Assembly: GCF_021151785.1 (NCBI RefSeq)
Contig: NZ_JAGKWP010000077.1
Location: forward strand, 1 to 11,631
Direction of reading: 5' to 3'
DNA length: 11,631 nt
From: Flavobacterium sp.
GTDB taxonomy: Bacteria > Bacteroidota > Bacteroidia > Flavobacteriales > Flavobacteriaceae
Position numbers and translations under genes: made by a program
In this document: positions 1-6,542 of the stretch, one piece after another
Numbering within the stretch: position 1 is the stretch's first letter
Layout of the letters: each line of letters starts with the position of its first letter
Notes under the pieces: model-generated
Seen by the model: only the letters and a program-made list of their open reading frames with translations
Databases searched by the model: none
What the model was told of the DNA's origin: nothing

Positions 1-346
1 TGGTTGAAATAAATTCAATTATATTGAAAATTATCAACGTAAATAAATATCCAAAATAATAATTAGTAGCTTTTTCATCATAAAAAATTATAGAAACCGT
101 CCACCAAAACCCTGTGCTGTTTAGAAAAAATAAACCAAATTGAGAAACCAAGTTTTGAGTACAATGCCATTTTACAAAAGGCGTACTTTTTATGTTTCCT
201 AAATAAAAGAAAACCGATGCCAATAAATTTAATATAGGTAATGGTAAACCACCTATTACTGCAACTAACGACATTAAATAACTATTAGAAGCACGCTCTA
301 ATTCTGATTCGTTAGGCTTATATGCAAAAACTGCGTTATGAATCAT
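1..346 (-). CDS. Partial small integral membrane protein, DUF4870/Tic20-like (C-terminus outside window)
   Basis: Reading the minus strand from an ATG at 346 gives an uninterrupted frame of 115 residues that runs off the left edge, so the C-terminus is missing. A polar N-terminus of about 20 residues is followed by hydrophobic segments at roughly residues 23-49, 66-88 and 97-113. Between the first two is the short motif PFVKWHCTQN (56-65), which resembles the 'PFvr.Ha.Qa' loop of DUF4870/Tic20-like small membrane proteins; the family call rests on this and on topology. The ATG lies one base after the TAA of the DUF2752 gene (TAA-T-ATG), so translation is very probably coupled and the two are co-transcribed. 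Its function is unknown. It belongs to a run of small membrane proteins (TM2, DUF2752, this one). That it is a real coding region is fairly certain; the family name is tentative. Confidence 0.7.
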   Translation of the reverse strand, partial: MIHNAVFAYKPNESELERASNSYLMSLVAVIGGLPLPILNLLASVFFYLGNIKSTPFVKWHCTQNLVSQFGLFFLNSTGFWWTVSIIFYDEKATNYYFGYLFTLIIFNIIEFIST

Positions 347-347
347 A

Positions 348-767
348 TTATAAATTTTTTTTAAAATTCCAGTACCAATTAAGTAACACAACAAGTATTA
401 AAAATGATGCCACATATTTTTGTGAAATGAATTTTTCTGCTCTTTTATAAAATTGAAAAAAAGATTCCTTTTTAAAAATCCAATCATAACTTATCCAAAC
501 CGGCACAAGTATCATAATTAAACCAACTAGTATTCCAAAGGGATTCATTAAAACAGACGACAACCATTCTCCTTTAAATCCTAATATTGTTGCACGAGTT
601 GTACCACACGAAGGACAAGGAAATGTTGTGATTTTTTTAAACAAACACCCTATTTTTCCTTCTTGTTCAATTTTATTCCAAGAATAAAAAACCCAAGTGT
701 ATCCTAAAGAAATAAGAAGTAATAAAAAATAATACAATTTGTTTTTCTTATTGGATAACATAGTCAT
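348..767 (-). CDS. DUF2752 family membrane protein
   Basis: This is a 139-residue membrane protein with hydrophobic segments at about 11-27, 76-97 and 119-133. After the first segment comes the family signature: C41, then CPSCGTTR at residues 51-58, followed by MNPFG near 74-78. This pattern of a CPxCGxTR loop and a following NP is what defines DUF2752. The two Cys of the CPxC pair look like a metal-binding or redox pair, but no biochemical role is established that I know of. A second in-frame ATG at 761 would remove only two residues, and neither start has a distinctive leader. It sits downstream of the TM2 gene, with an intrinsic terminator-like hairpin between them, and is tightly followed by the partial membrane gene at 346. 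DUF2752 and TM2 proteins commonly occur side by side in Bacteroidota, which suggests a shared membrane role. Confidence 0.85.
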   Translation of the reverse strand: MTMLSNKKNKLYYFLLLLISLGYTWVFYSWNKIEQEGKIGCLFKKITTFPCPSCGTTRATILGFKGEWLSSVLMNPFGILVGLIMILVPVWISYDWIFKKESFFQFYKRAEKFISQKYVASFLILVVLLNWYWNFKKNL

Positions 768-772
768 TTCTT

Positions 773-800
773 AAAAAAAGCCATCTTATGGATGGCTTTT
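773..800 (-). terminator. Intrinsic terminator / attenuator between TM2 and DUF2752 genes
   Basis: A perfect 10-bp inverted repeat, AAAAGCCATC (776-785) and GATGGCTTTT (791-800), encloses a 5-base loop. Read on the minus strand, the stem is followed by seven T (779-773). It begins 9 bases after the TM2 stop codon and ends 6 bases before the DUF2752 ATG, so it should stop or reduce transcription entering the DUF2752 gene. The + strand reading also has a short T run, but no + strand gene ends here. Confidence 0.8.
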
Positions 801-808
801 ATACTTTT

Positions 809-1150
809 TTACATCATTAAACTTCTTTGGAAATTTTCTAGATTCTTTTGCTTTGTAGCCCCTTGAATTAAGAACCAATCTACAATAGCCCAGATACCTA
901 AACCACCACAAGTTAATAATTTTCCAACTCCCATTCCAGTATCACCAATGTAGAATCTATCAATTCCATAAGCACCAGCAAAAATTGAAATCAACAATGA
1001 TGTTGTTGGATCTTTAAATTGAACCATTTGAACCATTGGCCATTTTTCATCGTCCATGGCTAATAATTGTTCTCTAATTGTATTTAATTGGTGTCCTTCA
1101 AAATACTTAGCATTTGACATCATGAACATGTCTACTTTTTGTGCATCCAT
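809..1150 (-). CDS. TM2 domain-containing membrane protein
   Basis: This 113-residue protein has a soluble N-terminal part (1-45) and a TM2 domain at about 46-96. The domain shows the expected features: a basic/polar lead-in (FKDP, 45-48), a first transmembrane helix, the turn with G62, D64, R65, F66, Y67 and G69 (the 'G.HrFYlG' motif, here GIDRFYIG), and a second helix ending IVDWFLI (89-95). TM2 proteins are small two-helix membrane proteins of poorly known function. The ATG start follows an A/T-rich leader of about 25 bases behind a plausible promoter at 1182-1212. The gene is followed by a strong hairpin terminator, so it may be made mostly as a single-gene transcript with some read-through into the DUF2752 gene. 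Confidence 0.92.
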   Translation of the reverse strand: MDAQKVDMFMMSNAKYFEGHQLNTIREQLLAMDDEKWPMVQMVQFKDPTTSLLISIFAGAYGIDRFYIGDTGMGVGKLLTCGGLGIWAIVDWFLIQGATKQKNLENFQRSLMM

Positions 1151-1181
1151 TTTAATTATAGTTTAAGTTTTTAGTTAATTA

Positions 1182-1212
1182 CGAATATATTATTTTATTT
1201 TTATTCCTACAA
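1182..1212 (-). promoter_or_regulatory. Candidate promoter of TM2 gene
   Basis: On the minus strand TTG (1212-1210) is followed after 20 bases by TATATTCG (1189-1182), one mismatch from the Bacteroidota -7 consensus TAnnTTTG. The expected start site near 1176 gives a leader of about 25 bases. It lies just beyond the end of the PH-domain gene, giving the TM2 gene independent expression. Confidence 0.5.
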
Positions 1213-1225
1213 GAATAAGTAAAAA

Positions 1226-1604
1226 TTATAGTACATGTGAAGCTAAGACTTTTTGCACTTCGTACACATCTACACTTTTATTAAATTTTTTAGAAATACT
1301 TGGTAGTGCTTCACTGGATATCCAAATTTTCAGTTCGGCCTCTAAGTCAAAAGTTCCAGCCGTTTCTATACTAAATCTTGAAATATTTTTATAAGCTACA
1401 GAGAGGTATTCTGTTTTTTTTACCCGTTACACCTTGAACGTCAACCAAAATTAAACGCTTATTAGTAAAAATAAAAGTATCACGAATTAATTGAAACCCC
1501 AGTTCAATAGATTCCCCAGAAACTAATAATTTACCATAATCGTTTTGCAATTGATCATTAGAAACAGCTCCTGCGTTCCCTAATAATGATGAAAATAATC
1601 CCAT
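1226..1604 (-). pseudogene. Bacterial PH-domain protein (bPH_1-like), split by +1 frameshift
   Basis: The frame opens at ATG 1604 and encodes an N-terminus typical of small bacterial PH-domain proteins, including YGKLLV (23-28), GESIELGFQLIRDTF (30-44) and FTNKRLILVD (46-55). At GKK (61-63) the frame passes a run of eight A (plus-strand T at 1414-1421), then reads eight unrelated residues to a TAA at 1389. Dropping one A restores a continuous 125-residue product: after K63 it continues TEYLSVAYKNISRFS, then ETAGTFDLEAELKIW, and ends VYEVQKVLASHVL with a TAA at 1226. That C-terminus is exactly what the family predicts, so the break is a one-base insertion. It could be a real disabling mutation, phase variation or slippage at the A run, or a homopolymer sequencing error. 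No signal peptide or membrane segment is present. It starts 48 bases after the 2-hydroxyacid dehydrogenase stop. Confidence 0.85.
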
Positions 1605-1652
1605 GTATTTTTTTGAATAATTAGTCGCAACATCAAACTTTTGTTACAAAAT

Positions 1653-2609
1653 CTATTCAGAATATTTTGCAATTATTTTATCAACTATCACTTGAGCCAA
1701 TAAAATTTTGCTTTCCTGCGTCCAACCTGCAATATGTGGTGTTAAAATTACGTTATCCGCTTGCATTAAATATTGCAAAGGATCAGGTATTTGGTCAGTT
1801 AACAACGTTTCAAAAGATAATTTTTCATATTCTAGAACATCTAAACCCGCACCTAGAATTTTACCAATTCTCAGAGCCTCTACCAAATCAGCAGTAACTA
1901 CACTTCTACCTCTTGCCGTATTAATGAACCAAAATGGTTTATGAAACGCATGAATAAAATCAGCATTAATCATTTTATTGGTTATTTCTGTCCAAGGGGT
2001 GTGCAAACTCACTACATCTGCCTTCGCTTGTAATTCTTCTAAAGAAACTTGGTTAGCCAGTGCATCGCCCACATTAGGTACAATATCGTAACACAAAACT
2101 TCTACATCAAACCCGCGCAATTTTTTCGCAAATGATTTTCCCATGTTTCCATACCCGATAATACCTACTGTTTTACCGTCTAACTCCAATCCACGATTAC
2201 TTTCTCGGTTCCAATGTCCTTGACGAATTTCTCTATCAGCTTTATTCAACTTATTAAATAACGACAACACCATACCTAACGCATGTTCGCCCACTGCATT
2301 TCTATTACCTTCAGGAGAAGAGATTAATTCCACCTTTTTAGACAAGGCATATTCGCAATCAATACTTTCGAGTCCGGCACCTACTCGTGCAATAAATTGC
2401 AAGTTAGTTGCTTTTTCAATAAAAGTTTGATCAATTTTAAACCGGCTTCGGATGATTACTCCGTGGTAATTATGAATTTTAGCCTCTACCTCTTCTTTTG
2501 TAGATGTAAAATCAGCTTCATTTGTAAATCCAGCTTGTCTTAGTTGTTCCCAAAGTAACGGATGATTAGTATCCAAATGAAGAATTTTGATAGAAGATAA
2601 ATCAGTCAT
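1653..2609 (-). CDS. D-isomer-specific 2-hydroxyacid dehydrogenase (SerA-like, short form)
   Basis: This cytosolic 318-residue enzyme of the D-2-hydroxyacid dehydrogenase family oxidises a D-2-hydroxy acid with NAD(P)+. The substrate-binding domain covers about 1-100 and the C-terminal tail; the Rossmann domain covers about 101-292. Visible are the dinucleotide motif G152-x-G154-xx-G157 (IIGYGNMG) with D175 as the likely NAD ribose-binding acid, the catalytic Arg in NTARG (R233), the catalytic Glu E262 by alignment with DVFPTEP of SerA, and the catalytic His H292 in LTPHIAGWT. It lacks the C-terminal ACT domain of E. coli SerA, so serine feedback is not expected. Phosphoglycerate dehydrogenase is a reasonable guess, but glyoxylate/hydroxypyruvate or another 2-keto acid reductase cannot be excluded, and no serC or serB neighbour helps. 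It starts 58 bases after the dusB stop and may be co-transcribed with it. Confidence 0.93.
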   Translation of the reverse strand: MTDLSSIKILHLDTNHPLLWEQLRQAGFTNEADFTSTKEEVEAKIHNYHGVIIRSRFKIDQTFIEKATNLQFIARVGAGLESIDCEYALSKKVELISSPEGNRNAVGEHALGMVLSLFNKLNKADREIRQGHWNRESNRGLELDGKTVGIIGYGNMGKSFAKKLRGFDVEVLCYDIVPNVGDALANQVSLEELQAKADVVSLHTPWTEITNKMINADFIHAFHKPFWFINTARGRSVVTADLVEALRIGKILGAGLDVLEYEKLSFETLLTDQIPDPLQYLMQADNVILTPHIAGWTQESKILLAQVIVDKIIAKYSE

Positions 2610-2667
2610 AAATGAAATAAAATTTTAGCTTTTCGAGATCAAAACAATACATGTAATCATTTTTTGA

Positions 2668-3663
2668 CTACACCTGATGCTCATAATTTAAATAAACTTC
2701 TTTGATAGTTTCAAATAAATCCATTAATTCGTTATGCCCATCTGTAGTAACTAATTTTTGTTTGTATTCTTTGAAACCATGAATACCTTTGAAGTAATTA
2801 GTATAATGACGACGCATTTCAACTATTCCTACTCGTTCACCTTTCCATTCCATAGACCAGATTAAATGATTTCGAGCCGCCTCTACCCTATCAGTCACGG
2901 TAGGTGGTGTCAAAAGTTCGCCTGTTTTGAAATAATGTTTGATTTCATTAAAAATCCAAGGATAACCTATGGCAGCACGACCGATCATCATGCCGTCTAA
3001 ACCAAACTTATTCTTGTATTCCAATGCTTTTTCTGGTGAATCAATATCACCATTTCCAAAAATAGGAATTTGAATTCTCGGGTTGTTTTTAATACGCTCA
3101 ATATGAGTCCAATCAGAATGCCCTTTATACATTTGAGCTCGTGTTCTACCATGTACTGTTAATGCCTGAATACCCACATCTTGCAAGCGCTCAGCTACTT
3201 CATCAATATTGATAGATAATTCATCCCAACCTAATCTAGTTTTTACAGTAACTGGCAAATTTGTTGATTTAACTACTGCTTTTGTTAAACGCACCATTAA
3301 ATCAATATCTTTAAGCACACCTGCACCAGCCCCTTTGCAGACCACTTTTTTAACTGGACAACCAAAGTTAATATCAACTAAATCAGGTTGTACTGTTTCA
3401 ACAATTTTGGCAGACATAGCCATTGCTTCTTCGTCTCCACCAAAAATTTGAATGCCAACCGGTCGCTCATAGTCAAAAATATCCAATTTCTTTTTACTCT
3501 TCATTGCATCACGTATTAAACCTTCAGACGAGATGAATTCAGAATACATTAAATCAGCTCCATGCATTTTACACAACCTACGAAAAGGTGGATCACTCAC
3601 GTCTTCCATAGGGGCTAATAACAAAGGATGTTCGGGTAAAATGATGTTGCCTATTTTGACCAT
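2668..3663 (-). CDS. dusB: tRNA-dihydrouridine synthase, DusB-type
   Basis: This is a 331-residue FMN-dependent enzyme that reduces specific uridines in tRNA to dihydrouridine using NADPH. The TIM-barrel signatures appear in order: the FMN-site APMEDVSDPPFRRL (17-30), IQIFGG (71-76), DINFGCPVKKV (97-107) with the catalytic Cys C102, VKTRLGWDE (140-148) with FMN-contacting K141, VHGRTRAQMYKG (170-181) with H171 and R173, the FMN phosphate loop IFGNGDI (201-207), and GMMIGRAAIGYPWIF (224-238). The length and the RAxxGxPWIF ending match the DusB/NifR3 subfamily. It is first after the terminator at 3713-3739 and has its own TAnnTTTG box, so it begins a new transcription unit that probably continues into the dehydrogenase gene. 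I see no fis-like neighbour as in enterobacteria. Confidence 0.95.
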   Translation of the reverse strand: MVKIGNIILPEHPLLLAPMEDVSDPPFRRLCKMHGADLMYSEFISSEGLIRDAMKSKKKLDIFDYERPVGIQIFGGDEEAMAMSAKIVETVQPDLVDINFGCPVKKVVCKGAGAGVLKDIDLMVRLTKAVVKSTNLPVTVKTRLGWDELSINIDEVAERLQDVGIQALTVHGRTRAQMYKGHSDWTHIERIKNNPRIQIPIFGNGDIDSPEKALEYKNKFGLDGMMIGRAAIGYPWIFNEIKHYFKTGELLTPPTVTDRVEAARNHLIWSMEWKGERVGIVEMRRHYTNYFKGIHGFKEYKQKLVTTDGHNELMDLFETIKEVYLNYEHQV

Positions 3664-3677
3664 AACTTGTTTTTTTG

Positions 3678-3708
3678 CAAAAGTACTTAATTAAAATGAT
3701 TTGTAAAA
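3678..3708 (-). promoter_or_regulatory. Promoter of dusB (Bacteroidota-type)
   Basis: The minus strand carries TACTTTTG (3685-3678), a perfect TAnnTTTG -7 box followed by CA as is usual in Flavobacterium. A weak T-rich -33 element (3708-3705) lies 19 bases upstream. The predicted start site lies about 8-10 bases ahead of the dusB ATG, so the leader would be very short. Confidence 0.6.
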
Positions 3709-3712
3709 TGCT

Positions 3713-3739
3713 AAAAAAAGCGAACCTAAGTTCGCTTTT
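3713..3739 (-). terminator. Intrinsic terminator after Bax-inhibitor-1 gene
   Basis: A perfect 10-bp stem, AAAAGCGAAC (3716-3725) and GTTCGCTTTT (3730-3739), has a 4-base loop. In the minus-strand transcript it is followed by seven T (3719-3713). It begins 4 bases past the stop of the Bax-inhibitor-1 gene and closes the envelope operon immediately before the dusB promoter. Confidence 0.9.
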
Positions 3740-3743
3740 CAAA

Positions 3744-4445
3744 TTATTTTCTATCTCCAAAAATACGCAAGATATATAAGAACAAATTAATAAAGTCAAG
3801 ATAAAGTGTTAAAGCTCCCATTAAAGATTCTTTGGTATCTTCATCCGTTCCTTCATTTCCAATGATATTCATTTCTTTGATTTTTTGCGTATCGTATGCT
3901 ATTAAACCTGTAAAGATAAATACCCCTACATAAGATATAATCCAATGCATCATGGTACTTTGCATAAAGATATTTACTATTGATGCAATAATTAATCCTA
4001 TTAATCCCATCATCAAAATTCTACCCATAGATGTTAAATCAGATTTAGTAAAATAACCATATAAACTCATAACAGCAAAGGTTCCAGCTGTAATAAAAAA
4101 AGATGAAGCAATAGAACTAGCTGTAAAAATGACAAAAATTAAGGATAAAGTAAGACCGTTTGCCATGGCATACAAGAAAAATAGGGCTTTAGCCATCATA
4201 ACATCCATAGTTGGTAATGCTTTTGAAATATATCCTACCAATAAAACTTCACCTATTAACAAACCATAGAAAAGAAATTTGTTAGATAGCAAAGCTAAAA
4301 TTAATTCCTCTGTTTGCGCTACATACCATGCCGTTAACCCTGTTACCACTAATGCAGCACACATCCAACCATAAACTTTAGCTATAAAATTAGCTTGTTC
4401 AATTTTAATTTGATCCTCAGTTAATTGTCTTTGTTGATTTTCCAT
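3744..4445 (-). CDS. Bax inhibitor-1 (BI-1/YccA-YetJ) family membrane protein
   Basis: This 233-residue protein of the TMBIM/BI-1 superfamily has a short cytoplasmic N-terminus (1-22) and about seven transmembrane segments from residue 23 to about 229. Family signatures are NGLTLS (96-101), MSLYGYFTKSDLTSMG (126-141), IAYDTQKIK (182-190) and LYLDFINLFLYILRIFG (214-230). Asp185 and Asp217 correspond by motif to the aspartate pair that gates the pH-dependent Ca2+ leak in Bacillus YetJ, so a cation-leak role is plausible. The enterobacterial members YccA and YbhL are linked to the FtsH protease and the inner membrane; no such link is visible here. The ATG follows a TATAAAAA leader, a typical A-rich initiation context in flavobacteria. 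It starts 20 bases after the EnvC-like gene stops and is the last gene before the terminator. Confidence 0.95.
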   Translation of the reverse strand: MENQQRQLTEDQIKIEQANFIAKVYGWMCAALVVTGLTAWYVAQTEELILALLSNKFLFYGLLIGEVLLVGYISKALPTMDVMMAKALFFLYAMANGLTLSLIFVIFTASSIASSFFITAGTFAVMSLYGYFTKSDLTSMGRILMMGLIGLIIASIVNIFMQSTMMHWIISYVGVFIFTGLIAYDTQKIKEMNIIGNEGTDEDTKESLMGALTLYLDFINLFLYILRIFGDRK

Positions 4446-4465
4446 TTTTTATAGTTTTAAATTTT

Positions 4466-5728
4466 TTATCTTGGAGTAATCCATGAATTTGGATTTAAGG
4501 TAGTAATATTTTGACTTAAAGTAAACTTCATTACGGTTAATCCAGCAAAATTAGTTTTGATTTTTCCAAGTGTTTGTTTAATACCCACTTTTTGACCTTG
4601 AGTAACAGAAACTGAACTTAAATTGCTATAAGTGGTGAAGAAATCTCCGTGTCTAACCATTACCGTATACGTTCCTGTACTTTGGGAAACTTGAATACCT
4701 GATACTTCTCCTGCAAATACACTTCTAGCCATCATTCCTGATTCTGTTTTAATGTCAATTCCACTATTATGAACATCTAAATTACTAAATTCAGGATGTT
4801 TACTGTTGCCATATGGAATGTATATGGCTCCTTTTTCTACTGGCCAAGGTAATCTACCTTTATTAGCTTTAAAATTATCTGATTCTACTTTACCCTCAGG
4901 TGTTAATTCAATTTTTGTTGAAGAAACCGCTACAGGTTTAGTATTCGTTCCTGATTTGGTTCCAGTATTCGCTTTTGTTTTTTCCGCATTTTTCTTATTC
5001 GCTGCAGCAATAGCCTCAGCAATCATTTTCTTAATTTTACGATCAATATCTCGTTGCTCTTTCTTCATTTTTTCAATTTCAGCCGCATATTTCTTCTTAT
5101 CTTTTTGAATAGATTTGGCAACTTTCTCTTTTTCTTGTTTTATTTTTTCATGCTCTTGTTTTGCCTTAGTACTTTCTTGTAAAACGACTTCTTTTTCTTT
5201 TTTCTTCCCCTCAAGATGCTGAACTGATCTATTTAATTTTACTTGTTTTTGTTTAATCTCTTCAGCCTGCATTTTTCTATAACCTGCATATTGCTTCATA
5301 TACTGTATACGCTTGTAGGCTTGTAAAAAACTATTTGAAGATAAAATAAACATGATTTTACTTTGATCTGAACGGCTTTTGTAGGATTTAACAATCATCT
5401 TAGCATAATCCTCCTTCATTACTTGCAACTCTCGATTTAATTTATTGATTTCCAATTGTGTTAAATAAATATCATCACTTAACAATCGTGTTTGCTTACT
5501 AATTGTATTAATTAAATTAGCACTCACCTTGATTTGTTCTTCAATTTTATTGATTTCTTTTAATACCGACTTTTCTTTTACACGTTCATTTTGATATTTA
5601 TTGCGCATTTCAGCCAACTCTTTTTGCAATTGTTCTTTGCGTGCTTCTAACTTCTGCTGAGCATCTTCTTGAGCCACAACGGGCCACGTTAATAACCAAA
5701 TGAATACGATAAGAAAGCGTTTTTTCAT
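4466..5728 (-). CDS. EnvC-like murein hydrolase activator, coiled coil plus degenerate LytM (M23) domain
   Basis: From the ATG at 5728 this is a 420-residue exported protein. It begins with a signal peptide (MKKRFLIVFIWLLTWPVVAQ) and has a long Lys/Glu-rich coiled coil at about 23-255, a Thr/Asn/Lys-rich linker, and a LytM/M23 domain at about 300-418. The fold is recognisable (PWPVEKG near 295-301, HGDFFTTYSNLS near 360-371), but the catalytic site is not. The first HxxxD motif is NSGID, the usual YxHL is YSNL, and the HLHF motif is VMKF, so only the Asp remains among the zinc and catalytic positions. It should therefore not cut peptidoglycan; like E. coli EnvC it probably activates an amidase at the division septum. 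A frame extension to TTG 5758 would overlap DUF4292 and spoil the signal peptide; ATG 5737 is a second option. It lies 22 bases after the DUF4292 lipoprotein stop. Confidence 0.9.
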   Translation of the reverse strand: MKKRFLIVFIWLLTWPVVAQEDAQQKLEARKEQLQKELAEMRNKYQNERVKEKSVLKEINKIEEQIKVSANLINTISKQTRLLSDDIYLTQLEINKLNRELQVMKEDYAKMIVKSYKSRSDQSKIMFILSSNSFLQAYKRIQYMKQYAGYRKMQAEEIKQKQVKLNRSVQHLEGKKKEKEVVLQESTKAKQEHEKIKQEKEKVAKSIQKDKKKYAAEIEKMKKEQRDIDRKIKKMIAEAIAAANKKNAEKTKANTGTKSGTNTKPVAVSSTKIELTPEGKVESDNFKANKGRLPWPVEKGAIYIPYGNSKHPEFSNLDVHNSGIDIKTESGMMARSVFAGEVSGIQVSQSTGTYTVMVRHGDFFTTYSNLSSVSVTQGQKVGIKQTLGKIKTNFAGLTVMKFTLSQNITTLNPNSWITPR

Positions 5729-5750
5729 GCTTGACATAATTTTTGCGAAA

Positions 5751-6521
5751 TTAATCAATTATAATTTGTTTGTAGCCATTTGGGACAGAATAAGGATAGT
5801 TTAAGTCCTCATTAAAAGTGATTTTTTTGTATTCTACTTCAATTTTAACTTGATCTTTATCTTGTGCTATGATAGTTAACGCTGTAGGCAAAAAATTAGT
5901 ATCTTGATTTTGAAAAGAAGGATAAGTAATTGTTACATTTCTTTGCTTTATTTTTTGATTAACAAACTGCTTTTTTAATAGATAATTACCCGTTTCAAAA
6001 GCAAATATTTTTTCTATTTGAGTATTGTTTTTGTTTTTCAACTGAAATAATTGATCAGCCACTTCTGCTAAAAAATCTTCCTTTGTTAAATCATCGATTG
6101 GTCTACCTAATAATAGATTTTGAAGCTTTTGAAAGTCCAAATCTGTCCCCAGCCAATTAGACAATACCCGATAATCACCATCAAAGTAAGTATTATTTAT
6201 TTTTTCATAATAACTAACTCTAGTAGGAGTAATGTAAGCTTTAGCTGCTGTTATTCCGAAAAATTTCAAACTAATCCAAATAACTTCATCTTTTTTAATA
6301 CGCAAATCAGCATTGATATTCAAAGATTGCTTGATGTCTTCATAACTAGCATTAGCACGTATAGAAGCTGTTTTAAAAACCAATTTATTTTGATAATGTT
6401 TTTGAATTACTTCAGAAGATTGATCGGTTTCTTTAGCGGCTTGTTCTGCGACTACGACTTGTTTTGCCTTACATGAAACTAATAATGATAATAAAAATAT
6501 ATAATTAACTATTTTTTGCAT
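5751..6521 (-). CDS. DUF4292 family lipoprotein
   Basis: This 256-residue protein has a lipoprotein signal: a short hydrophobic stretch ending in the lipobox LVSC (residues 14-17), so Cys17 would be lipidated. K18 after it does not resemble a surface-export signal. The mature part matches DUF4292: a ‘TASIRANASYED’ strand, 'LRIKKDEVIWISLKFFGI' type strands, AYITPTRVSYYEK, and a GTDLDFQKLQNLLLGR stretch near the middle. Its repeated amphipathic strands recall the LolA/LolB-type half-barrel of lipid-binding lipoproteins, which is inference from pattern only. It lies between the TPR protein (21 bases away) and the EnvC-like protein, an order found widely in flavobacteria, suggesting that these three envelope proteins work together. 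The molecular function is not known. Confidence 0.9.
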   Translation of the reverse strand: MQKIVNYIFLLSLLVSCKAKQVVVAEQAAKETDQSSEVIQKHYQNKLVFKTASIRANASYEDIKQSLNINADLRIKKDEVIWISLKFFGITAAKAYITPTRVSYYEKINNTYFDGDYRVLSNWLGTDLDFQKLQNLLLGRPIDDLTKEDFLAEVADQLFQLKNKNNTQIEKIFAFETGNYLLKKQFVNQKIKQRNVTITYPSFQNQDTNFLPTALTIIAQDKDQVKIEVEYKKITFNEDLNYPYSVPNGYKQIIID

Positions 6522-6542
6522 ATTTGATTTAATAATGACTGC

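Noticed and set aside
1605..1652. Promoter for the PH-domain gene
   Set aside because: Only a TA-N3-TTTG near match is present, with the wrong spacing; no convincing -33/-7 pair.
1667..1944. Open frames on the + strand opposite the 2-hydroxyacid dehydrogenase gene
   Set aside because: They are antisense to a well-conserved enzyme gene, have no promoter or recognisable protein features, and overlap each other.
3593..3799. Minus-strand frame spanning the dusB start and the terminator
   Set aside because: It crosses a strong terminator and the dusB promoter and overlaps two well-supported genes in another frame.
4806..5108. Hydrophobic + strand frame opposite the EnvC-like gene
   Set aside because: Its Phe/Ser-rich composition is just the complement of the Lys/Glu-rich coiled coil; no independent coding evidence.
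4466..5758. Longer EnvC-like frame starting at TTG 5758
   Set aside because: It overlaps the DUF4292 stop by 8 bases, uses TTG although two ATGs follow within 30 bases, and adds ten residues in front of a clean MKKRF signal peptide.
6120..6476. + strand frame of about 118 codons opposite DUF4292
   Set aside because: Antisense to a recognisable lipoprotein gene and lacking any domain pattern or upstream signal.
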